64,000 nt of DNA from JACCTU01 sp963737405. GTDB taxonomy: Bacteria; Actinomycetota; Thermoleophilia; Gaiellales; Gaiellaceae. The notes under the pieces are model-generated. The model made no database searches. It worked only from the letters and a program-made list of their open reading frames with translations, and had not been told where the DNA came from. Position numbers and translations under genes: made by a program. The stretch covers positions 1 to 64,000 of the forward strand of contig CAVTSL010000013.1 in assembly GCA_963737405.1 (NCBI GenBank), read 5' to 3'. This document shows, one piece after another, positions 9,098 through 18,083 of this stretch (the stretch's first letter is position 1; the number at the start of each line of letters is the position of its first letter).

Positions 9098-11133
9098 GTG
9101 CGCACGCTCCTGAAGCGTCGAAGTCTGAGTGAGTTGCCGACGACGAACAGCGACGAGCACGCCATCGCCGCCGCCGCGACGATCGGGCTGAGGAGCCCGG
9201 CGACCGCGAGCGGGATCGCGGCGACGTTGTAGGCGAACGCCCAGAAGAGGTTGCCCTTGATCGTCCCGAGCGTCCGCCGGGCGAGCCGGATCGCGTCCGC
9301 CGCCGCGCGCAGGTCGCTCGAGACGAGCGTGATGTCGCTCGCCTCGATCGCCACGTCGGTGCCGGTACCGATCGCGACGCCGAGGTCGGCCTGGGCAAGC
9401 GCGGGCGCGTCGTTGATCCCGTCGCCGACCATCGCGACGACGGCGCCGGACTCCTGGAGACGCCTGACCTCGTCGACCTTGCCGCCCGGGAGCACGCCGG
9501 CGACGGCCCGCTCGATCCCGACCTCATCGGCGACGCGACGTGCCGTCTCCTCGGCATCGCCCGTGAGCAGGACCGCGTCGAGCCCCAGCGCGCGCAGCTC
9601 GGCGACCGCCTCGGCGCTCGTCGGCCGCACAGAGTCCTCGACGACGACCGTACCGACGTGCTCGCCGTCGACGACGACGCCGGCGCGACCCACCTCGACG
9701 CGACGGCCCTCGACGACGCCGACCACACCGCGTCCGGGAAGGTTTCTGAACTCGTCGACGCGCGGCAGCGAGCCGAACCGCTCGCGCGCGGCGTTCGCGA
9801 CCGCGAGCCCGATGGGATGCTCACTCGCGGCCTCGACGGCGCCGGCGAGGCGGAGCGCGTCCGGCGGAAGTCCGTCGACGAGCGTCATCCGGCCCTCCGT
9901 CACCGTTCCCGTCTTGTCGAGCACGACGGTCGTGATGCGGCGGGTCTGCTCGAGCACCTCGGGCCCCTTGATCAGGATCCCGAGCTGCGCCCCGCGGCCG
10001 GTGCCGACCATCAGCGCCGTCGGCGTGGCGAGCCCGAGAGCGCACGGGCACGCGATGATCAGCACGGCGACCGCCGCCTCGAACGCGCTCGAGACGTCAC
10101 GTGAGAACGCCAGCCAGCCGGCCAGCGTGGCGAGCGCGAGCACGAGGACGACCGGCACGAACACGGCTGACACGCGGTCTGCGAGTCGCTGCACGTCGGC
10201 CTTGCCCGCCTGAGCGTCGGCGACCATCCGCGCGATCTGCGCGAGCATCGTCTCCGAGCCGACCCTCGTCGCGCGCACGACGAGCCGGCCGTAGGTGTTC
10301 ACCGTCGCGCCCGCGACCTCGTCGCCGGCTCGAACGTCGACCGGGACGGGCTCGCCTGTGAGGAGCGAGCGGTCGACCGCCGACTCACCGTCCTCGACGA
10401 CGCCGTCGGTCGCGATCTTCTCGCCGGGCCGGACGACGAACAGGTCGCCGACCGCCAGCGCGTCGACGTTGACGACGACCTCTCGTCCGTCGCGCAGGAC
10501 GCGCGCCTCGCGCGCTCCGAGCTCGAGCAGCGAGCGGATCGCGGCGCCCGACCGTCTCCGCGCACTCGACTCGAGCCAGCGGCCGAGGAGGATCAACGTC
10601 GTGATCACGGCGGCGACCTCGAAGTACGTCTCGCCGACGCCGAACAGAAGCGCGACGACGGACCACGCCCAGGCGGCGAGCGTGCCGATCGAGATCAGCG
10701 TGTCCATCGTCGCCGTGCCGTGCCGTGCGTTCAGCACTGCGGCTCGGTGGAAGGGCCACCCGGACCACAGGACGACCGGGGTGGCGAGCGCGAAGGCGAG
10801 CCACTCCCAGCCGTCGAACTGGAGCGCCGGGACCATCAGGGCGACGAGCGGCACAGAGAGAACGGCCGCGACGATCAGGCGCGTGGGGCGGTCCCGTGCG
10901 CCCGCGCGAGCGCCCGACGCCGGCTGCGCGCGGTAGCCCGCCGCCTCGACGGCGCCGAGCAGCTCGTCGAGCCGGACGCGCTCCGCGTCGTACCGCACGC
11001 GGGCGGACTCGGTCGCGAGGTTCACCGCAGCATCGACGCTCTCGAGCCGGTTGAGCTTTCGCTCGACGCGAGAGACGCAGGCGGCGCACGTCATGCCCTC
11101 GATCTCGAGCGTGATCGAGGAGGTCGCGCTCAC
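9094..11133 (-). CDS. copA: Cu(I)-translocating P1B-type ATPase
   Basis: This 679-residue copper efflux pump has one N-terminal heavy-metal-associated domain (GMTCAAC, Cys16/Cys19). An actuator domain carries the TGEP motif at about 259-262. The transmembrane ion site is Cys-Pro-Cys at 362-364 (IACPCALGLATPTA). The phosphorylation site is DKTGT with Asp406, and the hinge is GDGINDAPALAQADLG. Eight membrane helices are expected. It exports Cu(I) from the cytoplasm at the cost of ATP. The GTG start overlaps the copZ stop by 4 bp, and its stop overlaps the csoR start. The reading frame is uninterrupted. Confidence 0.95.
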   Translation of the reverse strand: MSATSSITLEIEGMTCAACVSRVERKLNRLESVDAAVNLATESARVRYDAERVRLDELLGAVEAAGYRAQPASGARAGARDRPTRLIVAAVLSVPLVALMVPALQFDGWEWLAFALATPVVLWSGWPFHRAAVLNARHGTATMDTLISIGTLAAWAWSVVALLFGVGETYFEVAAVITTLILLGRWLESSARRRSGAAIRSLLELGAREARVLRDGREVVVNVDALAVGDLFVVRPGEKIATDGVVEDGESAVDRSLLTGEPVPVDVRAGDEVAGATVNTYGRLVVRATRVGSETMLAQIARMVADAQAGKADVQRLADRVSAVFVPVVLVLALATLAGWLAFSRDVSSAFEAAVAVLIIACPCALGLATPTALMVGTGRGAQLGILIKGPEVLEQTRRITTVVLDKTGTVTEGRMTLVDGLPPDALRLAGAVEAASEHPIGLAVANAARERFGSLPRVDEFRNLPGRGVVGVVEGRRVEVGRAGVVVDGEHVGTVVVEDSVRPTSAEAVAELRALGLDAVLLTGDAEETARRVADEVGIERAVAGVLPGGKVDEVRRLQESGAVVAMVGDGINDAPALAQADLGVAIGTGTDVAIEASDITLVSSDLRAAADAIRLARRTLGTIKGNLFWAFAYNVAAIPLAVAGLLSPIVAAAAMACSSLFVVGNSLRLRRFRSVRT

Positions 11134-11330
11134 GCGGCTTCGTACCCCGCTTCCTCGATCGCCGCGCGCACGGCGAGGTCGTCGACGCCGACGCCGCGAA
11201 CGACGACGAGCTTCGTCTGGAGGTCGGCCTCGACGAGGTCGACTCCCTCGACGAGCGAGACCTCGCGCTCCACCGCGGCGGTGCAGCCGCCGCAGTGCAT
11301 CGCCGGGACGGTATAGGTGAGTTCTGTCAT
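11130..11330 (-). CDS. copZ: Heavy-metal-associated copper chaperone
   Basis: This 66-residue HMA-fold protein has the metal site MHCGGC at the end of the first strand (TYTVPAMHCGGCTAAVEREV), a CxxC variant. It ends EEAGYEAA. It would carry Cu(I) to CopA, encoded next with a 4-bp overlap. Its ATG (11328-11330) shares two bases with the ATG of the divergent dehydrogenase gene, so there is no conventional intergenic region on this side. Confidence 0.9.
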   Translation of the reverse strand: MTELTYTVPAMHCGGCTAAVEREVSLVEGVDLVEADLQTKLVVVRGVGVDDLAVRAAIEEAGYEAA

Positions 11331-12349
11331 GCGCCTAGTGTACCCCCTGGGGGTATCGATTCTCCTGCTCCTGAGCGGCTCTGCCGCGGCGCGGCCGCTC
11401 CTGCGGCCGGCTCCTGAGCTGACCGTTCCCGCGGGTTGGGTCGCCGAGCGGTACGCGTCGGGGCTGACGCATCCGACCGCGATGGCCTTCGGGCCGGACG
11501 GCCGGCTGTACGTCGCGCAGGAGTCGGGCCAGATCGTCGTCGTCGGTCTCGGAAGCACGAAGCCGAGGGTCGTCGCGCGCGGCTTCAGCGAGCCGCTCGG
11601 GCTCGCGTGGAAGAGCAAGCGCCTGTTCGTCTCCTCGATGGGGCGGCTCGACAGCCTCGACCTCGTCGGGAAGCGCCTCGTCGGCCGGAAGACGCTGCTT
11701 CGACGCCTCCCGAACGGCCGCCACCAGCAGGACAACGTCGTCGTCGGACGCGACGGGAGGCTGTACATCGGCAACGGCTCGACATGCGACGCGTGCGCGG
11801 AGAAGGATCCGCGGAGCGCGACCATCCTCTCGGTCAGGCCCGACGGCCGCGACCTGAAGATCGTCGCGACGGGACTGCGGAACCCGTACGGGCTCGCGGT
11901 CCAGCCGAGGACGGGGCGCCTCTACGCGACCGTCAACGGGCGCGACGACCTGGGCGAGGAGCCGGCGGAGATGCTCGTCGCTCGTCAAGCAGGGCCGCGA
12001 CTTCGGCTGGCCCGCGTGCTGGCCGAGCTTCGCCGAGAAGCGGCTGAAGGGGAGCTGTGCCGGCGTGACGCCGCCCGTCGCGTATCTCGAGCCGCGCTCG
12101 GGTGCCGGCGGGATCGCGTTCTCGCGCGACGGCCGGACCGCCTACATCGCGCTCTGGGGCCAGTACCTCGCCAAGACGCACGGTCGCACGGTCGTGCGCG
12201 TCCAGCTCGCGCAGGACGGCTCCGTCACCGGCCAGCGCGTCTTCGCGAGCGGCTTCGGCCACCCGCTCGCCGTCCTCGTCACGAGAGCCGGCGCGCTGCT
12301 CGTCTCCGACTGGGATCGCGGTCGCCTCTACAGGATCCGTCCTCGCTGA
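11329..12349 (+). CDS. Secreted PQQ-type sugar/sorbosone dehydrogenase-like beta-propeller, one frameshift
   Basis: A signal peptide (RLVYPLGVSILLLLSGSAAA) is followed by a beta-propeller with repeats such as GLTHPTAMAFGPDGRLYVAQ, DNVVVGRDGRLYIGNGS and GLRNPYGLAVQPRTGRLYAT. It continues with GRDFGWPACWP and ends GGIAFSRDGRTAYIALWG and SDWDRGRLYRIRP. This matches the soluble PQQ-dependent glucose/sorbosone dehydrogenase family, which oxidises sugars or aldehydes outside the membrane. A single-base shift near 11983-11990 splits it. The first codons overlap the CsoR-type operator at 11341-11355 and the copZ start, so it may be copper-responsive. No Shine-Dalgarno site is evident. Confidence 0.78.
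11341..11355. promoter_or_regulatory. CsoR-type copper operator
   Basis: TACCCCCTGGGGGTA is a perfect 15-bp palindrome of the TACCC-N-GGGTA type bound by CsoR-family repressors. It lies 11 bp upstream of the copZ start and inside the first codons of the divergent dehydrogenase gene, so one operator may control both directions. Confidence 0.85.
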
Positions 12350-12382
12350 ACGCCCGTAGGGGAAAGCGAGGGGGAGAGGTAA

Positions 12383-12410
12383 GGCGAGAGGGCCCTGCGG
12401 CCCTCTCGCC
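12383..12410. terminator. Bidirectional hairpin terminator
   Basis: Perfect 12-bp arms GGCGAGAGGGCC and GGCCCTCTCGCC enclose a CTGC loop. It lies between the converging dehydrogenase gene (plus) and the coiled-coil gene that ends the tad operon (minus). There is no T-tract, as is common in GC-rich actinobacteria. Confidence 0.75.
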
Positions 12411-12418
12411 CGTTCGTA

Positions 12419-13846
12419 CTAGACCTTCTCGGTCAGCGGTCGGCCGAGCTGCTTCTCCCACCAGTCCGACTCACGTTTGTCGAACTGTCCCTGCAGCTGG
12501 CCCACGTACGACGCGAGCTGGGTCTCCTTCTTGCCAAGCCGTTCCTCGAGCTCCGCGACTCGCAGCTCCCGCCTCTCGAGCTTCTCCTCGCGGAGCTCAA
12601 GGTCGGCCTCGACGCGCGCTTCGCGCGCCTCGACCTCAGCCTCTCGCTCGTCCATCTCGCGAATCCGGTCGGACAGCGACTCCTCGGTGTTGTTGAGCCG
12701 CTTCTCGCGCCGTTCGAGCCGCTCGCGCTGTGACGACACGAGGGTCTCGCTCGAGACGACCTCGGCCTCACGGGCGGCGAGCTCGCGCTCGCGCTCGAGC
12801 AGCAGCTGCTGCTTCGAGTCGAGCTCGGCGGCCATGCCCTCGTCGCGCTCCACGCGGCGAACGGTGGCGAGTTGGCGGTTCAGCTCGGCTTCGCGCGAGG
12901 CAAGCTGGCTCTCGCGCTCGTCGAGCGACGCGATCCGGGCATTCGTGGATTCGTCCAGTTCGCCGAACGTCTCTGCACGCGTTTCCAGCGTGCGTTCGGC
13001 AGAGCGGAGGCGTTCCTCACGTTCGTGCAGCTCGCTCTCGCGCTGCTCGACCGTTTCTTCGCGGGCGGTCATCCGCCCGTCGACCTTGGCGAGCTCGCGC
13101 TGCTTCGCAAGCAGCTGCGACTCGGTCTTCGCAAGTTCCTCGTCGCGCTCGCCGAGCCCGTTCTCGCGGACGGCGAGCGCGGCCTCGCGCGCCTCGACCT
13201 TCGAAAGCATCTCCTGCTCGCGCGACTCCATGTCCTTCTCGGCCCGCGCGATCGCACGCTCACGCTGTGCGAGCGCGGCCTCCTGCTTCGCGAGGTTCGT
13301 CACGGACTCGGTGCGCTCGCGGTCGGCGCTCGAGAGCTCCCGGAACTTCGACTGGATCTGGCGTTCGCGGTCGGAGGTCATCGCCTCGATCTCCGCGAGC
13401 TCGGTCTTCATCTCCGCGAGCCGCTTCTGCTCCTCGGCGACCGACTCGGCACGGTCGATGAGCTCCTTCTCGCGCGCGCCGAGCTCGTTCTCGCGCGACG
13501 CGATCGTCGCGGCGCGCTGGTCGAGCTCGGCGGCGCGCAGGTTCAGGCCCTGCGGCCCCGCGAGCTCGCGCTCGAGCATCGCGGCCTGCTCCGCCATCGC
13601 CGCGCGAAGGTCGCGCTCGCGCGCGAGCGCGGACGCGAGCTCGGTGCGGACGACGTCGACGTCGGGATTGGGGGAGGCCTCGTCGGCCTCCGCGACCGCG
13701 AGCGGCGGCGCCGTCTCGGCCAGCACCTCCTCGGCGACGATCTGCGGCGGCGGCTGCTCTTCTGCGGCCGCGTCGTCCTGGCGCTTCTGCAGCTGCCGGC
13801 GAAGGCCGGTGCCGAAGCCCTTCTCGGTCGGGTGATTGTCGGGCAT
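12419..13846 (-). CDS. Long coiled-coil protein at the end of the tad operon
   Basis: The product is 475 residues from ATG 13846, which overlaps the tadC stop by one base. Residues 1-95 are disordered (GTGLRRQLQKRQDD and Pro/Glu-rich). Residues about 100-455 are an almost unbroken coiled coil built from units like ERELAAREAEV, REEKLERRELRVAELEERL and REAALAVRENGLGERDEEL. The C-terminus is short and conserved-looking (DKRESDWWEKQLGRPLTEKV). No enzyme motif, signal peptide or membrane helix is seen. It is translationally coupled to the pilus genes, which suggests a cytoplasmic scaffold or positioning factor for the Tad machine (inference). Its exact family is unknown to me. Confidence 0.75.
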   Translation of the reverse strand: MPDNHPTEKGFGTGLRRQLQKRQDDAAAEEQPPPQIVAEEVLAETAPPLAVAEADEASPNPDVDVVRTELASALARERDLRAAMAEQAAMLERELAGPQGLNLRAAELDQRAATIASRENELGAREKELIDRAESVAEEQKRLAEMKTELAEIEAMTSDRERQIQSKFRELSSADRERTESVTNLAKQEAALAQRERAIARAEKDMESREQEMLSKVEAREAALAVRENGLGERDEELAKTESQLLAKQRELAKVDGRMTAREETVEQRESELHEREERLRSAERTLETRAETFGELDESTNARIASLDERESQLASREAELNRQLATVRRVERDEGMAAELDSKQQLLLERERELAAREAEVVSSETLVSSQRERLERREKRLNNTEESLSDRIREMDEREAEVEAREARVEADLELREEKLERRELRVAELEERLGKKETQLASYVGQLQGQFDKRESDWWEKQLGRPLTEKV

Positions 13847-14746
13847 CAGAGGATCTCCTTGAGGCTCAGAACTGCGGGCCCGAGAACCACGAGGAACATC
13901 GCCGGGAAGATGAAGAGGACCGTCGGGAACATCATCTTGATCGGCGCCTTCATCGCCTTCTCCTCGGCGGCCATCTGGCGGCGGTTCCTCGAGTCCGCGG
14001 CCTGCACCTTGAGGATCCGGCCGAGCGAGATGCCGAGCTGGTCGGCCTGGATGATCGCCCGGCTGAACGCGGCGACCTCGGGCGTGTCGACGCGTACGGC
14101 GAGCTTCTTCAGCGCATCGTGGCGGCTCTCGCCGATGCGCATCTCGCCGAGCGTGAGGGCGAACTCGTCGGCGAGCGAGCCCTCGAGGTTGTCGGTGAGC
14201 TTGTCGACGGCACCGTCGAAGCCGAGGCCCGCCTCGACGCTGACGGCGAGAAGGTCGAGCGCGTCGGGCAGCTCCGCGCGGATCTGCTCGCGGCGCCCGC
14301 GTGCCTTCATCGAGACGTAGATCCCCGGAAATGCGAACCCCGCGAAGCCGAACCCGACCGTGAAGAAGAGCGTCCCGACGAAGCTGACCGCCGATCCGAG
14401 GAGCAGTCCGAGCACCCCGAATCCGATCGCGAGCGCCGCCTTCAGGGCGAGGAACGTCGTCGGCGAGATCTTCTGGCTCATGCCCGCGGTCATGAGCTTC
14501 AGCTGGATCGACTCGACCGTCACGCGCGGGTTCACCCGCAAGCGCGAGCCGCGAGAGCCGGGTCGCCGCCGGGAAGATCACGCGCTCGCGGAACTTCAGG
14601 CGCTCCGGGCCGGTCCTGATCCGCGGACGTGCGTAGGTCGAGGCTCGCCGAAGCGCGAGCGCACGCTGGCGTGCGCCGACGCTGACGACCTCGGTGGCGA
14701 GGAAGACCGCGCCGAAGAGACAGACGACTGAGAGTGCGAGCAGCAT
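13846..14746 (-). CDS. tadC: Type II/IVb secretion inner-membrane platform protein TadC, one frameshift
   Basis: The product starts MLLALSVVCLFGAVFLATEV (membrane helix) and continues, after a single-base shift near 14540-14548, with a GspF/T2SSF domain. Hallmarks are LPDALDLLAVSVEAGLGFDG, LADEFALTLGEMRIGESRHD, LGISLGRILKVQA and KAPIKMMFPTVLFIFPAMFL, ending VLSLKEIL. TadC pairs with TadB in the membrane platform that couples TadA ATPase to Flp pilus assembly. It follows the VWA-tadB fusion by 7 bp. The indel is most likely a sequencing error. Confidence 0.88.
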
Positions 14747-14753
14747 CAGGCGG

Positions 14754-16631
14754 TCACCCCTTGAAGTTGACGATCTTCTTGAGGAGGAGGCTGCCGATCG
14801 CCATCATCACCAGCCCTGAGAAGATGATCTTGTGCCCCGCCGACGTGCCCCAGAGCGGGGCCATGTACGCCGGGTTGATCAGCGTGAACATGCCTGCGAG
14901 GAAGAACGGCAGCCCGATCAGCACGTACGCCGACATCCGGCCCATCGCAGTCAGTCCCTTGATCTTGCGCATGAACTGCTGACGCTCGCGGACCGCGTCG
15001 GCGACCATGTCGAAGATGCCGGCGAGCGAGCCGCCGACCTGGCGCTGGATCGTCACCGCCGTGATCACGAAGTCGAGGTTCTTCGAGCCGATGCGCTCCG
15101 ACATCTCGGCGAGCGCGTCGTCCATCGGCCGGCCGAGGCTCGTCTCGGTGAGCACGCGCTTGAACTCGTCGCTCGCGGGCGGCTGGCCCTCGTCGACGAC
15201 CGCCTGAAGACCCTGGCGGAAGCTGTGGCCGGCCTTCAGCGACGCGGCGATCGTGATCAGGATGTCCGGCAGCTGATCCTCGATCGCGCTCAGGCGGCGC
15301 TTGGCCTTGAACGACACGAACGCGACCGGCAGGAACGCGCCGGCGAGCATCGCGATGATGCTGACCGGAGCGGACGCCGCGGCGACCGCGGACACGAGGC
15401 CGAAGAGGAAGCCGCTCCCGACGCAGATGTAGAAGAACTCGACCGTCCTCAGTGGGAGGTCGGCGCGCTCGATCAGGCGGTGGAGCTTCTTCCAGAAGCC
15501 CATGTGCGCCAGCGACTTCTCGGTGGCCGAGAGCATCCCCGACGCTGCCGCGAAGCGCTCGCGCGGGCCCATGCGCGTGCGGCGCTTGCGGGTCTCGAGC
15601 GTGTGCGGCTCGATGCGGCGGCGAAGCCTCGTCCCGCCGGGCGTCGCGAGGACGAGCCCGACCGCGATGATCGTCATGCTGCCGACGAGCAGCGCGAGGA
15701 GCATCGTGCCGAGGTTGTTCTCGTACACGAAGCCCGGGATGAGCTTCGAGCCCGCGCCCGGCTTCACGATCGCCGACGACGCGTCACCCGGCATCCGAAC
15801 CTGGGTCTCGTGCGATCCGAAGCCCGGGAACGTCGTCCGGAGCTCGACGTCGTCGCCCGGCCTCGCGGCGGAGAGATACGTGATCCGCCACGTGCGCTTG
15901 AGCTGCTCTGCGATCGCGCTGTACGCGTCGGCGACGGCCGAGCTCGAGCTCGCCGGGAAGTACGAGCCGCCGGTTGCGGCGGCCATCTCCTTCAGGGCCG
16001 TGGGCGAGAAGTCCTCGCCCTCGATCCCGATCGCGTAGAGGGACGCGCCGGCGCGCTTGGCCTGGAGGGCCGCCTTGTCGAGCGTGGTCCGGCTGGAGAC
16101 GTCGTCCCCGTCGGTCAGCACGATCAGCACCCGGCCGGCGTACGGCTCGTCTGCGAGCGCGCGGGAGCCGAGCGAGACCGCGTCGTAGAGCGCGGTCCCC
16201 TGCTTCTTGTCGACGGCGAGCGACTCGAGCGCCGCGTCCGAGTCGATCGTCGCGCTCGAGAAGCCGGTCAGCCGGACAGCCTGGCGGCCGAAGGCGATCA
16301 GCATCACTCTGTCGGCCGACGGCTTCGAGGCGATGAACGATCGGGCGGCCGAGATCGCGTTCTCGAGCGCCGCCCCGTTCATCGAACGGGAGCGGTCGAT
16401 CAGGAGCGCGATGCTCTTCGCGCGTCCGAGGTTCTCCGCCGCGAAGCCGACGACCGGCTCGCCGTTCTCGAGCACCGTCGGTGCAGTCGAGGACGGCGTC
16501 GGCGTGACCACCGAGTAGCGCAGGTTCGGGTAGTCGGAGGTGTCGACCCTGCCGACCTGGAGCGAATCCGCAGCGGCCGCCGGCGCTGCGAAGGCGAGTG
16601 CTGCGATGACGATGAGGGAGGCGGCCCGCAT
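14754..16631 (-). CDS. tadB: VWA domain fused to Tad pilus platform protein TadB
   Basis: This 625-residue frame is uninterrupted. A signal peptide (MRAASLIVIAALAFAAPAAA) precedes an extracytoplasmic von Willebrand factor A domain with a complete-looking MIDAS: DRSRS at 79-83, Thr in KQGTALYDAV, and Asp in VLTDGDDVSS. A membrane helix (MLLALLVGSMTIIAVGLVLA) then leads to a GspF/T2SSF domain. That domain shows PDILITIAASLKAGHSFRQG, LGRPMDDALAEMSERI and IQRQVGGSLAGIFDMVADAV, with C-terminal helices. TadB is half of the inner-membrane platform for Flp pili. TadB alone is usually about 300 residues, so the VWA half is an addition that could sense or bind a partner outside the membrane. Confidence 0.88.
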   Translation of the reverse strand: MRAASLIVIAALAFAAPAAAADSLQVGRVDTSDYPNLRYSVVTPTPSSTAPTVLENGEPVVGFAAENLGRAKSIALLIDRSRSMNGAALENAISAARSFIASKPSADRVMLIAFGRQAVRLTGFSSATIDSDAALESLAVDKKQGTALYDAVSLGSRALADEPYAGRVLIVLTDGDDVSSRTTLDKAALQAKRAGASLYAIGIEGEDFSPTALKEMAAATGGSYFPASSSSAVADAYSAIAEQLKRTWRITYLSAARPGDDVELRTTFPGFGSHETQVRMPGDASSAIVKPGAGSKLIPGFVYENNLGTMLLALLVGSMTIIAVGLVLATPGGTRLRRRIEPHTLETRKRRTRMGPRERFAAASGMLSATEKSLAHMGFWKKLHRLIERADLPLRTVEFFYICVGSGFLFGLVSAVAAASAPVSIIAMLAGAFLPVAFVSFKAKRRLSAIEDQLPDILITIAASLKAGHSFRQGLQAVVDEGQPPASDEFKRVLTETSLGRPMDDALAEMSERIGSKNLDFVITAVTIQRQVGGSLAGIFDMVADAVRERQQFMRKIKGLTAMGRMSAYVLIGLPFFLAGMFTLINPAYMAPLWGTSAGHKIIFSGLVMMAIGSLLLKKIVNFKG

Positions 16632-16633
16632 CG

Positions 16634-18079
16634 TCAGCTCCCGTAGGACGCCGCCGCGAAGGCGGGACGGTATGGATTGTCCTGCTCGAAGAAGTTCGGC
16701 TGGAGCATCACGCCGTTCGCGGCCATCTTCTCGAGGAAGTGCGGCTTGAGCCCGTTGCACGAGAGCGGGAGCAGCAGGCGCGACGTGTGTCCGGCCGCCA
16801 TCGCCTCCTCGTCCGGAGCCCGCGCGATGAAGATGTCCTGCAGCGTGATCACGTCCGACTCCATCCCGAGCACCTCGGAGACGTGCGTGCACCGGCGCGA
16901 GCCGTCGACGAGGCGCGAGATCTGCACGAGCACGTCGAACGCGCTCGCGATCTGCTCGCGGATCGCCCGGTGGGGAAGCTCGACGCCGCCCGTCATCACG
17001 AGCGTCTCGAGACGGGACAGGGCGTCGCGCGGCGAGTTCGCGTGGATCGTCGTCAGCGAGCCTTCGTGGCCCGTGTTCATCGCCTGGAGCATGTCGAGGG
17101 TCTCCGCGCCGCGGACCTCGCCGACGATGATCCGGTCGGGGCGCATGCGCAGGGCGTTCCGGACGAGCTCGCGGATGCGGATCTCGCCGCTGCCCTCGAT
17201 GTTCGGCGGCCGAGACTCGAGCGTGATCACGTGCTCCTGCTGGAGCTGGAGCTCCGCGGCATCCTCGATCGTGACGATGCGCTCGTCGCCCGGCACGTAG
17301 GCCGACATCGCGTTGAGCATCGTCGTCTTACCGGTACCGGTACCTCCGGAGATCAGCACGTTGAGCTTGCCCTTGACGCAGGAGGCGAGGAACTGCGCCG
17401 CCTTCGGCGTCAGGGAGCCGAACGAGATCAGGTCGTCCATCGTGTACGGATCGCGTGCGAACTTCCGGATCGTGAGCGTCGGGCCGCGCAGTGCGAGCGG
17501 CGGGATGATCGCGTTGACGCGGCTGCCGTCGGGCAGACGCGCGTCGACCATCGGCGACGCCTCGTCGACGCGACGGCCGACCTGCGACACGATCTTGTCG
17601 ATGATCCGGAGCAGGTGCGCGTTGTCGACGAAGCCGGTGTTCGCGCGCTCGATCTTGCCGTTGCGCTCCACGTAGACGTGGTCGTAGGCGTTGACCATGA
17701 CCTCCGTGACCGAGTCGTCGTTCAGGAGCGGCTCGAGCGGCCCGTAGCCGAGGATGTCGTCGCTGATCTCGCGGACGATCTGCCGGCGCTCCTCCCGCGT
17801 CAGCGGCGTCCGGTCGATCGCGAGCTGTTCGGTCACCGCGTGGAAGACGCGCTCCGAGAGGTCCTCGTTCGTCTCCCGCTTGAACAGCTCGGGCCCGAGC
17901 TTCGCGATCACCGAGTGGTGAATGCGGGTCTTGAGCTCTGCGTAGGGGTCGTGGGCCGGCTGCGGGGCAGGCTGCGGGGCGCTGTGGTGCTCGGCGCCCG
18001 CGAGATTGGGGAGCTCGGCGACGGACATGCCGTCGCCGCTCCCGTTCTGCTGCTTCGCGATACGGTCGTGGAGGCCCAT
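16634..18079 (-). CDS. tadA: Tad/CpaF-type secretion ATPase TadA
   Basis: This 481-residue hexameric ATPase powers Flp pilus assembly. After a Pro-rich N-terminus (residues 1-45) the CpaF domain runs from about 48. It has YGPLEPLLNDDSVTEVMVNA, then Walker A GGTGTGKT at 245-252, the Asp box VTIEDAAELQLQ, Walker B DRIIVGEVRGAETLDMLQAM and the His box GSLTTIHANSP. It ends in an extra segment of about 80 residues rather than at the core. The stop is 2 bp before the VWA-tadB start, so the operon is tight. The reading frame is clean. Confidence 0.95.
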   Translation of the reverse strand: MGLHDRIAKQQNGSGDGMSVAELPNLAGAEHHSAPQPAPQPAHDPYAELKTRIHHSVIAKLGPELFKRETNEDLSERVFHAVTEQLAIDRTPLTREERRQIVREISDDILGYGPLEPLLNDDSVTEVMVNAYDHVYVERNGKIERANTGFVDNAHLLRIIDKIVSQVGRRVDEASPMVDARLPDGSRVNAIIPPLALRGPTLTIRKFARDPYTMDDLISFGSLTPKAAQFLASCVKGKLNVLISGGTGTGKTTMLNAMSAYVPGDERIVTIEDAAELQLQQEHVITLESRPPNIEGSGEIRIRELVRNALRMRPDRIIVGEVRGAETLDMLQAMNTGHEGSLTTIHANSPRDALSRLETLVMTGGVELPHRAIREQIASAFDVLVQISRLVDGSRRCTHVSEVLGMESDVITLQDIFIARAPDEEAMAAGHTSRLLLPLSCNGLKPHFLEKMAANGVMLQPNFFEQDNPYRPAFAAASYGS

Positions 18080-18083
18080 CTGC

